Source of the DNA: Leptidea sinapis
Lineage: Eukaryota > Arthropoda > Insecta > Lepidoptera > Pieridae
Assembly: GCF_905404315.1 (NCBI RefSeq)
Contig: NC_066312.1
Coordinates: 10,341,001-10,405,000, forward strand
Reading direction: 5' to 3'
Length of the DNA stretch: 64,000 nucleotides
Part shown: positions 29,990 through 42,700 of the stretch, in pieces
How the letters are laid out: each line of letters begins with the position of its first letter
Position numbering within the stretch: position 1 is the first letter of the stretch
Notes under the pieces: model-generated
Told to the model about the DNA's origin: nothing
The model's database searches: none
What the model saw: the letters and a program-made list of their open reading frames with translations, nothing else
Translations under genes and position numbers: made by a program

Positions 29990-32900
29990 GTAATGTCGTA
30001 TGATAACATTTTTAATTAAATGCTATCAAACTTAGACAAAAAAAATGCAAATGGAAAATTAAATAATAAAGTAGGTACTATAAATTCGGCATAACATAAA
30101 ACTACACAAAAATAAGTTAACAGACATCTAGTCACACAGACAAACCCAGACAAAAAAAACGTGTTCTTTGAATGATTTTAGGGTAATACCAACCATAAAG
30201 AGACGCGAGGTATCATTTAAAAAAAAATAATAATAACTGAGCTCAATAACTCAAAAACCGTCGATCTTTTACTCAACTTTTTATTGCATATCTTAAAGCT
30301 CATAGACTTAGGTCATTCCCATTTGCCATCGTCCCACCTATTCTGGGACACCCAGCATAAAGCCCCAAAATGGACATATTATACATATGCCAGACATCTT
30401 AATATTTATTACAATAAACATAGATATATATATATTAACATAAATGACTCGTTAATTCTTTTCATGCAAACCACTGAGTTATTAATACGAGTCATCAAAT
30501 CCACGATATAGTTTCTGCAAAATATGTGCCTCGACAAGAACACATCGGTCACAAAGTATCATTAAAACGTTTTATTAATAAATGCAAAAACACAGATAGG
30601 CTAAGTAATAAAAAACATTATTACTGGATATACTTAACAATATTAACCATTTATTCTATCAATAGTGCCTGATTATTTCGTAGTATTCATCAAAAGCTTG
30701 CAATGAAAAGCATTCATGTGTTTGAGGAAAAATTAAATCATACTTACATATCTTATTACTTTGTAACACGAACTAATATAAGGAACTGCGATTAATAATT
30801 TATAATCAAAACAAAATAATAAAATTAGTTACGGATTCACGACATGTCTGCGCTATTGTGAAGCCCCAAAAACAATAAGTAGTACGGCAGCAACGGATAG
30901 GTCTATCAAAGTACGAATTCTAATGATCACGCACTACGATTACCGAACAAAGGTATGGTTTATTAGTGCCTCCAATAAGCGAATCTTAATTACAGGACGT
31001 TAAATATTTATTTCAATAGTTAATTTAAAAGTTTAAGGCTAAGATATTGTATAATAGACATGACTAATCGCATCGCATTCGATTCCATGCGCGTTTACAT
31101 GAGGAAAAGTACCTTTTACTCTGTGACATTAGACAGCAGAGTCAAAAACAACATTAATGCTCCCCTACATGAAGTGTTGGGATAAGTAGTTACTACCCTA
31201 ACTTATCTAAGCCGCCTTGACTTGCATGTTCCCATATGCCGATGGATAATTTTCGAATTAAGCGCCGCTAAATCCCAATTGTCAGATTTTGAACAACAAA
31301 AGAAAATTTCTCTTATTTTAAGCAACGAATTATATCTTTATTTCTGTGAGTATAGTGCCACGCTTACAAAAGCTATGGAGCACAACCAAATTGGGCAAAT
31401 GCGCCCGCGATCTTACCACTCTCACCATGTGGGAACATGAGTATACATCTATCCCATATTTTGTCGATTCTGAAATCGACGTGGTATAGCGATTGAGCTG
31501 CTATGTTTCGTTCGGTATGTGCACCATACGAACGCTCATGCGAAAAGAAATCGGATGATGGAAGCCGGATCCAGTGCGTAAAGTACCATAGAAATAGTTC
31601 TACGACTACTTCGGACCGTGTTTTTACGGGTACCTACGGATCGGATTCGGATTGTACGTAGTGCGAATGCTTCATTAGGGTAAAAAAATGCCGAATTGCC
31701 TCGCGGTCGCTGTCTCAATACCTCAATATCAATCTCGCGATTTCTACATAGGTGTCGGTGCGAACAAGTAATTTCAGTTGCACCTGTATGCTCAGTTCAG
31801 TTGTTCATTCGTGTGTAAACGTTAAAGTGGCAGCTACAGTGTGATCACAAGTTTCACATAAAAAAAAGACAGAAATCCATTTTTACATTCCTTGCCTAAA
31901 AATTATCTGTTTTGCAAGTTTTTATGCCGCTTATCCCACAGGGCAGGAATATTGAAAATTAAATCTATTAGCGCCTCCTTTTACATTTAAAAAAAAAAAA
32001 TACCAGACACGATAAGCCAAGTATTTTGTGAGTGTCGTATAAGCCGTGTTTTTAAACCGGAAGCTTTCATAATAAGTTAAAAAGAGAAAGATATAACCAA
32101 ATAAAGAAATATAGCGATTACCCTTAATTTAAGCAAGACGAATATCATATATTGGAACCGGCTCAGTCGCTCCACAGACGCACATATTCTGTCAGTAACC
32201 GGGACCCGGTCGCCTCACAGACGAGAGGCTAAATGGTCGTATATGGAACATTTTGTCCCATTACACACTTCTTACCCGATATATTCAAAACGACAATACG
32301 AAGATCGGCCTAAGGTGTGATTTACTTTAAGTAAAAAAATATGAACTAACGAGTGCAAATAAATGTTTATTTATGAAATAAATTGTAATTTTGAATTAAA
32401 TCCTTCTTTTTATTTCACAAAAAAATGAGAAATAAGCGGTTAACATCAATGTGTCCATATGACGTTAAATTTTCGCCCGTAAACCGACTTCCGACCGGAT
32501 AGACAACCAAATTATTTTTTAATAAACTTTAGTCTCATTTTGGAAGGATAGCTCAAGTAGTTTAAAATAGAATTTAAATTACTTGAGCCAGCCAGTTAGT
32601 TCCTTTCAATTTCATTCAGAAAGATACATCCAAGTAATGATTGATACCATTTCTTATCTTATGAAACCGAGTATAGTATGCCAACAAGAATGAAGTACAA
32701 TAAACAAACAAAATTGAGAGATGTGTTTTGACAGATCATAATTCATAGTTAACAGTTCGCACAGCCGGAACTTTTCATGATAAAAATTGCCAATGTGACG
32801 ACAAAAGCGATAAACTCAAACTGATCACGACTCGATGTTATTATGCAAGCTAAAATCATGCCCCTTAGACCTTAGTGTCTTCAAAAATAGCTACTCACAT

Positions 32901-33480
32901 TTGCATTATCAATGGGCATAGACTGTATGTGACGTAATATTTTACGATAACAATAATTAATGTGGAACTTTCATATTATGTAAACACAACAATAATGTCT
33001 AGGGATATGTTTATTCCTCAATGAATCATTGCTCTTTGTAAAACTTTTTAGTTTCCATAAAAAATTATACGGATTGAAACCTCAATTTGAAATGTAAAAG
33101 TAAGCGAAACAGTGCAAGATAGTAACATTACTTTGAAAAGATATGTTGGGAATTTTAATAAAAGGGATTTTTATGTTGTGGTCACATTAACACTACGCGA
33201 CTAGTGATGTGCAGAAAGGCATACTGGTATCAAAACTGTGTTTTCTCTAAATGAACTCCAGAAACAACACCTAAAATGTATAGATGAAGTGACGATTTTG
33301 AGCCACTAAAACTTGAAAACGGCGGTACTGATTTGGTTATTTTTCATTTTGGAAATATTTATAAAAGTCCAAAGAAGGTTTAAAAGGTGAGAAATATGAC
33401 AAAATTGTAAGAAAAATATTAAAAGTTTCTATTTTATTATTACCAAATGTTCGTCATAAATAAAGCACGGCAATACTTCA
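29990..33480. other. 3.5 kb without a supported gene
   Basis: Mostly AT-rich. The piece 31500-31850 is richer in CpG and holds two TCAGT initiator-like motifs near 31795-31803, but no TATA, ORF or exon could be tied to it. The plus ORF at 31222-31440 (donor-like GTGAGT at 31346) lacks a clear acceptor. 32155-32260 may be an uncatalogued repeat. Confidence 0.35.
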
Positions 33481-33559
33481 AGCCGGCCCACACTGTTACA
33501 GCTGTAAAAAAACATTGCTGTCATCTCTGGTCTGGCGCACCCCAATATCAGCTCAAACC

Positions 33560-34004
33560 ATGAGATCACGCGCAACGCAGCTGCTCGAACTCTCGGGGAC
33601 CCAGTACTCTGTGACGTCGCTTCATTGTGTCTTCTACCGCATTTATCACGGTGAGTGTTCCGAGAGCTGTTTGACCTGATTCCTGCCGCTGTATTCTTCC
33701 TTCGCACGACACGTTCCAAATTAGAGTATCATTCCCACCATCTTGATGTGTGGCGTTCCTCTAAAGTGCGGTTTTCAAGGAACTTTCTTCCACGTACACC
33801 AAGCTATGTAATGAGCTTCCTAGAGTGGTGTTTCCGAGTCGATACGACATGGGTAACTTCAAATAAAGCACGTCCACCTTCTTTAAAGGCCAGCAATGCT
33901 CCTGTGATTCCTCTGGTGTTGCAAGAGAGTGTGGGTGTCAGTGATCACTTAACACTAGGTAACCCGTAGGTTCCTTTGTTTTCTCCTCCATTTCCATAAA
34001 AAAA
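33560..34004 (+). pseudogene. CR1/Jockey-like LINE 3' end, family B (about 445 bp)
   Basis: Longer than most copies: it includes CVFYRIYHGECSES-type coding text (33630-33670), then the HHLDVWRSS, NFLPRT and LKA segments, ending TTTCCATAAAAAA. Broken by stops. Confidence 0.8.
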
Positions 34005-34009
34005 TAGAG

Positions 34010-35110
34010 TAGAATTTACAGCAAACATTTGCCTTCATCTTATGGATATATTTAGAAATATATAATTATGATGTTTGATCAAGTAATTCTTAATAACCCA
34101 ATATAAAAAATCAAACAAGTCCATGGCCTAGCTATTGTTTTTATGGTTTTTTCTCGGCGTGGCAACATAGACATTTGACGCCTTTCTTGGTTTATCGTTC
34201 CGTGGAATTAACACAAACCAAGTAAGAAGATAAATTAGCCGGCAGCCCTCATACTACACTAACGCCCTCTATTAATATAATTTGATTGCCAAAAGATCCT
34301 TGTCACGCTATACGAAGCATTACTAACAGAAGAATGTACACAAAAATGAAATTCGCGCTCCTAAAGATTTAGTGCTACTACTGTTTGACAGTAACTTTTA
34401 CAGTTTTTATTGTTTCTTGTTATTCACATACAGTGTACTCCCGGTTCTCCGAGAAACGTTATGCAGGGCAGCGCCGAACTATCGAATTTGTCGGACTATG
34501 GAGTATTAAGCCTAAGATCCCCTTTAGTCCAGATTTTTTGACAAACGAGTACCTTGTTATCCGAGTAAATACAGATCCAATGATAAGATTTTATATTGTT
34601 ATACTCTAAAGTTCAAATCATACTTCATTATGTATGTCAAACTTACTAAATTAAACAACACAATACAGAGATTACGAAAGGCTGCACTGCAACCACATTT
34701 AGTCAAGTTCGTACTAAGCAATAACAAGCAAAACAATACCAACGCGTAAGCACAATACTGGTTACCGCGTGCAAGTTATAACTTCTTCAATCAAGCATTA
34801 TCTACTGTAGCGAAGACTGTCAAAAAATTCAATAATAATAGCCATGTCGGATTAGAAAGGGGCTGAACAAAACGGAGTTCCACTGTATTATGATATGTAG
34901 GCTTTACACCCTCGAATACAATTAGTACATTGTATAAGAAGGGGTAAACGGGTTTGTGGCTTTCCTAATGGTAATTTAAAAAACCATTAACCGGTAATAT
35001 CAGAAGTAAAGAGATGAGTTGCCGCCCGTTTGAGATGGGAGTTCGGGTATAATTTTCAACCAACCAGCAAATGATTGCACAATATGGTTGTACATGGTTG
35101 TGGATTGCCA
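34010..35110. other. No gene seen
   Basis: ORF 34385-34609 shows GLWSIKPKI but no family could be assigned. Confidence 0.4.
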
Positions 35111-35114
35111 GACA

Positions 35115-35545
35115 TCAACGTAGTTCAGCAATAGGATGGCGGGATTTCGGCAAACTTTCTAACGTGTTCAGAGACAAACGAGTGCCTTTAAATCTAAAGG
35201 GCTAAGGAAAGAGCTATGTTGAGGATTTCTCAACGCGATCACGTTCGGAACGCCGAAATCCGCAAGAGAACGGGACAAGCTGACATAGCAAATACCATAG
35301 CCTCTAGGAAGTGGAAGTGGGCGGGACATATTTGTCGTAGGTCCGATTAAAGATGGGGCTAAAAGTTGTTGGAGACCACGAAAGGGGTTCAGGTATGTTC
35401 GGAGACATCCAGCAAGATGGACGGACGATTTGGTGCGAGCGGCTGGGAAGGACTGGATGCGGAAAACTAAGGACCGCTCTCTGAGCACTCCCGTGACATA
35501 TGCGGTAGAACATGTAGATAGATCCCACATCTGTATGCAAAGCCA
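35115..35545 (+). pseudogene. RTE-like reverse transcriptase C-terminal fragment
   Basis: Plus-strand pieces in shifting frames: ISQRDHVRNAEIRKRTGQAD, RKWKWAGHICRRSD, then HPARWTDDLVRAAGKDWM. Same region as 12398-12782 but a different subfamily; several indels. Confidence 0.8.
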
Positions 35546-35654
35546 AAAATTATGTCTGTCGGAGATGAATTGGGAAGGTAGCTGGTATGCGAAGCTGTCA
35601 CTCAGAGGTGAGAACATCACTCCATATGAGGCCGAGTTTGCGCTTCAATAATTG

Positions 35655-35830
35655 CATTAAATTGGGTTCATAAAAGGCATTTGTTTTCTCAAAATTGATT
35701 CCTTTTGAATTCTTTTTGAAATCATTTCTAATACTACTACCGCTTCGAAAACAAATGCCACTCTGAGGAAGAAGAAGAGGCACTGTTTTCAATAAAAAAT
35801 TTAAAACACTACAAACCAATGTATAGCACA
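35655..35830 (-). mobile_element. LINE 3' UTR, family D
   Basis: Minus-strand copy sharing AAAAGGCATTTGTTTTCTCA and CTACTACCGCTTCG with 43795-44275 and 54863-55155. Confidence 0.7.
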
Positions 35831-35837
35831 ATAGTCA

Positions 35838-36090
35838 AATCAAATCAAATCAAAATCAGTTTATTCAAGTAGGTCACGAAAATGACACTTATGAATGTCA
35901 AAAAAAATACAATATTTTTCTTATAGAATCTACCGCTACTTCGTAAAGGGTTGAGCTAATGAGAAGAAGTAGCAAGAAACTCATTGCCAATTACAATATA
36001 ATATGTGAAATGTAAAATGTAAAATGATGCAACAAACACACTCAAACGTCAAATAGTCAATGTCTTACACGAGTAAGTCAAAAAAAAATT
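35838..36090 (-). mobile_element. LINE 3' end with (GATTT)n tail, family E
   Basis: Minus orientation: tail of AATCA units at 35838-35860, then GACATTCATAAGTGTCATTTTC-type sequence and a TAGCGGTAGATTC stretch. Confidence 0.7.
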
Positions 36091-36094
36091 GTAT

Positions 36095-36702
36095 ATTAAT
36101 ACAAAAGTTATTGAGTACAGTAGCTGCATCATCCACATACACCATAGTGGCGTAACAGTTAGATTCTTATATGCTACTCACCTGCAATAACTTTTACCAA
36201 TATTGTAAATTCATTAAAAATGAAAATTCTAATGACTATTTAAAATTACTTCTTTTAAGCGAATTAGTTTTAAATAGTCACTGTGCGAAATTCATTTAGT
36301 CACAGTAGACATATGTATTGTCTACTGTGATATAGATGATTAAAGATAATTTAAACGTGAGTTAACCTTAAAACACTTATGGGATTGAAAAGCTGACAGT
36401 TTTTGTCAATAAAGTTGAGGTTTGAGGATGAAGGTCGGTTTTCTCTTTAGAATCTATTTACTAAGGTTTCTGAACATCGTTAAGTAAGTTATCAATAATA
36501 TATGTAATATGAATGTGATTTTAATAAATAGGAAATATTGTAACATTAATATTACAATAAATACTATGTGCAGTGATTGTTTGACGTTGCATTTAGTTGC
36601 CTCATTATTGCAATCTTTCTAATCATTTCAAACGTCAATCTTATTTGAGATACTTCATAACTTGTGATGTACGTCAATCGACGATCAAACGAAGACGTAA
36701 AC
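36095..36702 (+). other. Upstream region of the carrier gene
   Basis: AT-rich 600 bp that should hold the promoter. No TATA box in a convincing place was found. Confidence 0.35.
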
Positions 36703-36759
36703 ATGTTGAGCAGGAAAATCAAAATCCTCATGTCCAAAAACATTCAACATGTACTGTAA
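36703..36759 (+). promoter_or_regulatory. Upstream ORFs before the carrier start codon
   Basis: An 18-codon uORF (ATG 36703, TAA 36757-36759) ends three bases before the main ATG and is in the same frame. A second ATG at 36749 opens a 9-codon uORF that overlaps the main start out of frame (stop 36776-36778). They matter only if transcription starts upstream of 36703. Confidence 0.4.
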
Positions 36760-36762
36760 GAA

Positions 36763-39700
36763 ATGGTGGGATATATAAAAGACGACATAATGACCTCAAA
36801 TCAAAAATTAATCGCAGGATGTGTATCTGGTGTTGTGACCAGATTTTTAACACAACCACTCGATGTAATTAAGATACGAACTCAATTACAAAGAAAGACG
36901 AGCAGACGTAAGCACCGCTCCGTTTACGAAACGTCGAAAAAAGTATTTCATGAAGAAGGCATTACAGCGTTTTGGCACGGTCACAATCTAGGGCAGGTAA
37001 ATATTAATCTAAACACGTTTATAACATATGTAATAATATTAATAAAAGCCTTTATTTACAATCCTTATTTAGGTTTAAACTTAGTATCCCGTAGCACGAA
37101 TTATGGGGTAAAAAATAATTTAGTTGATAGAGCTTTAGTACACGATTATAATGATACCACTCTTATTACAATATTTTTGACATCCAAATTCGTGCTACAG
37201 GATATTTATTTACGTGATGTACCTGTTTTAGATTAGAATTTTTTTTCGTTATTTTACTGAAAACAGTGCATTACCTTGTAATAAGAGTGGCGTCATTATA
37301 ATCGTGGACTAAAGCTCTATCAAATACAATATTTTTTACATCCAAATTCGTGCTACGGGATAATAAATCCAACCCCTTATTTATGTACAATGATTGCTTA
37401 CCTAACTAATATAATCTAACCTATTATTTAAATTCTATTTATATTATATTTTAATTTTCATTTGTAGGTAGTTACTATTTACATCGGTAATTATTGGATG
37501 TCATGCCTTTCGGGATAGGCCTCCACCAAACTTTTCCATAGTGAGCGGTCTCTCGCTTTTCTCGACCAGGTTGCACCTACTACTTTTTTATGTCATCTTC
37601 CCATCTAAGATGTGGTCTGCCTTTTTTCCTTTTATGTTATCCAGGATACCATTCAGTAATATTTGTTGACAATTTGTCTTTTTTGTCCCTGATCATGTCC
37701 TGGCCTGTCCATTTCGATTTGAGCTTTTTAATATAATATTTGATATCAGTTATTTTTGTTTGTTCTCGTATGGATTCATGTCGTATTCTGTCCTGTATTT
37801 TTATATACTGCTTCTTATATATCAGAGGAGATAAAAGGGTTGGTGGCTCATCGGTTTTGATTTACGGATATAATCAATAACAGAGATATTAAAGATGAGT
37901 TTAAAGTAATAGTTCACATCAAACATTGTATTTTGTGAAATATAAATTTTATCTATACTATATACTTATCTGTATTTAGAAACATTTTGGAACAAGAATA
38001 CAATTAAACGTTATTGAAAAAAATATATAACATATATTGCAGTGTTCATGTGTATGTTTTTTTCTTGTATAAGTGACCATACCCTGCATAGTTTAGATTT
38101 ACAGTAGAACCTAATAGGAATTACAGTTTAGGGAGCCTTATGATAAAAATGTTTTTATTGAAGTAGGCGTTACCTTGCGGGAATACATAATTATTCAAAT
38201 GATTTGAGTTTTCTTTAGTGTTTATCCGCCAATATTCGTCTTTAAGCAATTCGACACGTGTTTCGTCTCTACACGAGGCATCCTCAGGACGTGTTGTCTC
38301 GGCAAAATCTGGCGCGAGACATAGTATTGAGTCTCGTCAAATCATTTGTATAGCTTTATGATAACTTATTTACTCTCACAAAGTATTTTTATTTTTTATG
38401 TAATATCAAAAGTTATAGCTCCAAAATTCATCACGCTTCTTAGAAGTATGACATCCTTAGTTTTTTCTTTATTTGCTATTAAACTTTGTGTCAATTGTTT
38501 TTAAGAGGTGCAATATAGAATAATCTATTAAAGTTATTTTTATCATCTTGCTTTACCTGTTTACTAGTGTAACCAATGGATGATGTGTGGTCTGTACGTT
38601 GCATTAGTGTAAACAAAAAATAACCATCTAGAATAAGAACATATTATGGGAACATTATATTTTAATATCTAATTACTTCAGTGGCTTAGCTTCATATTTG
38701 GTTAATACTTAACCAATCCTTTTTTAAGATATTTACAGAATTATTCTTCCTGCTGTTAATTGGCACCAGCTTCTTAAAACAGAGTAACATGTTCAGAATC
38801 TATAATAACACAATGCGAGCTAAGCCTAGTATACCGCGGGAGAATCCCGATCACATGGCATTGCCCCGTTTTTGAAGCTTTTTTTTATGAAATAAGGGAC
38901 GAGACAAGCAGGACGTTCAGCTAATGGTAATTGATTCGCCCTGTCCATAAAAATGCCGTGCCGCTCAGGATTCTTGACCCCAAAAATTCTGAGTGGCACT
39001 ACAACTGCGCTCGTCACCTTAACTTAAAATTGAATATCTTATGTACCAATAATTACTTAGGCATCCACATTGTTTGAAAATTTATTCATTTACAAATTGT
39101 TTAAGGTTCACTCGATACTGTCTGCGAGTTGCCAGTTTTATGTCTATGAAGTGCTGAGTCAGTACGCGTTTAGTTTCTCTATCAACCCAAAATATCAGTA
39201 AGTAGATCCCGTCTCCTTAACTATGTTTTTATGGATAAGGAGGACCAAAGACCGAACGGGTTACCTGATGTAGAATAATCACCGCCCCCACATTCTTCTG
39301 CAACATCAGAAGAATTACAAGACCGTTGTCAACCTTTTACAAAGGTGTACCTACGCGCTTTTTTTGGAGGCTCCCATGCTGTATCGTCCTGGAAACAGCA
39401 CACAAGAAAACTCAATCCATAGTTCAGTAGTACTCGGAAGAAAATTCTTTGGAAATTTGCAATGTAGAGGAATGCGAGATATCCAGATAGTTATAATGAT
39501 ATTCTAATTTGTAGCGTGTCATGCGAAGGTGGAATTCGGCGTCAGGAATCAGGTCCAACAGATCTTTGGAACAGTTCCGAACAGTTGTTTCCGGGACGAT
39601 ACGACATGGGTACCTTCAAAAAAAGCGCGTACACCTTCCTTAAAGGCCGGCAACGCTCTTGTGATTCCTCTGGTGTTGCAAGAGAAGTGATCACTTAACA

Positions 39701-42700
39701 CCAGGTGACCCGTACGCTCGTTTGTCCTCCTATTCCATAAAAAAAAATTGTTAAACATTGAGCGTCCACAAATACTTATAAAATAATTTAAAATATAATA
39801 ATAATAGCTAATATTAATTATATTATAGCTTTTACTATACAGAAGGAATCTGCTATGTAGCTTGATGTTAAGTAATCAGGGAAAATTATAACAAATAAAA
39901 TATTTTTACTGTTCTTATTAATATATTTCTGAAATTTTATTTTATTATCTTTTTAAAAATCGTCACCGTTTAGCTAAAAGTAGTTATTCTCAGCTATATA
40001 TAACACGAGACACAATCAATTGCTGGTTTCTAATTATAGCAGGAGTTATAAAATTTTATTTAAAAAAGTAACTGGCTTTTATTCACCTAAAAATGCACAT
40101 TCATTTACAAAAAATAATTCTTTGATAAAAAGGATAAAATTCACTGTCATCAGCGCCATCTACCCGGCACTAACGTAACTACGTTCGTCGGAGTCATGTC
40201 GTTATTTATAACTGTGCAAGAATCTCATTTCAATTGAGCTAACGGTTAGTATGTGTAACATTTTTTTTTATTACAAAATGGCAATGCACTATATCTTATT
40301 CAATGCTGCTGATTATCTAAATATTAATCGATCAGATAGCGTAGTAATACAGTGCGAATAATCAAGTTCATAATAAAGATTTCTTGTGCCGTTTCTTCTC
40401 TTTTAGAGTGCGATTTGTTTCCGTAGCGGTGGCAGTGATTATAATGACATTAAAAAAAATTTGAAGGAATTGATCTCAAAATTAATGAGTATTATCACTT
40501 TACTATTATTGCCTATCAAAATTAGTTCGTATAACTGATTTTCAGTTAAACTTCAATTTATATTTTCAACTAACTGACCCGACCCTGTTTTGTCAATAGA
40601 AAAAAAAAATTTGTAAGTTTTCCGATACCTCCAAGAAATATCGTTCTATATCAATGTATTCAAAAACTTGAGAAATAGAACTTAGTACATACTAAAACCT
40701 TCATCGAGAACCACGCTATCAATCGGTGAAAACAGCATAAAAATCAGTGTTTATGAATTAGTTTATGAATTTATCGTGAACAGACAGACAGACGCCGTGG
40801 AGTACATTTTTTTTAACATCTAGTGATGTATATATTCGATGGTTTCGGCGATGATTGCTTCTAAAACTTGTGAGGCGTTAAGTTCTTGCTCGCCCACGTA
40901 ATACGGTATCAATTGAATGAGATAAATGAATTTTTCGAATTCATATTCAAATTCAAATATTTTTATTTAAAATAGGATGTGACATCACTTATTGAAAGTC
41001 AAAAAAACTACTAATAATACCGATAAGCGACGAAATCGAATATATAATTGCGTAGCTGTCACATAATAACTGCATTAGAAAATAGAACACATTTATATGG
41101 TATTTATTTTGTATTTTTTCACAGAAATATACTTGATTTCTCATGTGGCCTATGTGCTGGATGTTGTACTGCTACATTGGTATCACCAATCGAAGTAATA
41201 AGGGTCAGACAAATGTTGGTGAAAGAACAGTACCGTGGACTTCTCAATGGAGCGCGGGCGGTATACATGTCTGGAGGGATATTTGCTTTTTACGAAGGCT
41301 TATCAGCATCAGTATTAATGGTATATCAAACACATGTTTAAATTTACAGTTTATTAGATATTTCTTTTATTAGATATTAATAGGGAATTGAATGATGTAT
41401 TATTAGTATCAAAAAGGTACCGTAGTCAGAGATCCAGCTCTCTGTGAACGCCTGGATCACTTGGCGTTTCGTAGAGACGTCGCTTCATCGTGCCACTTCG
41501 TCCGCATTTATCACGGGGACTGATCCGAAGATCTGTTTCACCTGATTCATGCCCCCGAATTCTATCCACATTTAGCATATCATCCCCACCATCTTGATGT
41601 GTGTCGTTCCTCCAAAGTGCGGTTTTCAAGGGACTTTCTTCCACGTACAACAAAGCTGTGGAATGAGCTTCCTCGAGTGGTAGTCCGGGACGATACGGCT
41701 TTGGTACCTTCGAAAAAGCGCGTAGACCTTCCTTAAGGCCGGCAACACTCCTGTGGTTCCTCTGGTATTGTAAGAAAATGTGGGTTGCAGTGATCACTTA
41801 ACACCAGGTTGTTTGCTCGTTTGTCCTCCTTTCCCATAAAAAAGTATCATATTTTTTTAGTTGGGCCCGCAAGTTGGTATAACTTTTGCTGTCTATGGTT
41901 TCATTCAACCTGTAATAATAAATTACCTGCGGAAAGCAGGTGAAGTGGAAACACATTCAAGAATACAAGCAGAACACCTGTTAGTGGCCAGTACATTTGC
42001 TGCTTTGATTTCTGGGTTTGTAGCCAAAGTAACGATGTACCCTTTTGATTTGGCTAAAAGAAGACTGCAAATCGCTGTTAGTATATTTTCTTATATAAAA
42101 TATTTCGATAATTTTCTAATATGGTATTATTTTTACCAGCTACTTTTTTGACCACAAAGGCGCCTATTTCTGCCGTGAAGCAGTAATGTGTAAACGTTAC
42201 TGTGTATAGATCTGATGGGCTCCGTAGCTAGTGAAATTACTGAGCAAATGAGACTTAACATTTTATGTCTCAAGGTGACGAGCGCAATAATTATTGTAGT
42301 GTCGCTCAGAATTTTAAAGTTGAACTGCATCAGCTGCAGAATCAGCTGAACGCCCTGCTCAACGCTCCTTGAACAAGTTTAGCTGCGAGAATGTTCTCAT
42401 TTAACAACGTGACACCGTTCAGACTGTGACTAAGCTTAATTAACTGCGTATGCTTTTGCCACTCGCCAGGAGTTGTTTTAACATTGCAAACCGTTCAACT
42501 TCTTCAGGTGACTCTAAATTACTGGAGGTCAGCGGTCAGTTTTTTAAAACTCCTCCTTGTCCATGGCTCCTTGGAATAGTTCTTGGACTGTCTTGATGCC
42601 AGTCTCTTTTGTTTCTGAGTCAAGACTTCTTTCTTCTTTCAACACCTCTTTTTCCAGCAATTTTCCCCATCAAAAAACTTAGCAAGACGTTTGTATTCAG

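Noticed and set aside
31222..31440. Plus ORF of 72 codons with a donor-like GTGAGT
   Set aside because: No recognisable domain and no convincing acceptor; not supported as an exon.
34385..34609. Plus ORF of 74 codons
   Set aside because: No family motif beyond chance and no splice context.
37861..37930. Possible decayed second carrier exon (VLIYGY-like reading)
   Set aside because: It has a stop after eight codons; the real exon at 39106-39197 has correct borders and phase.
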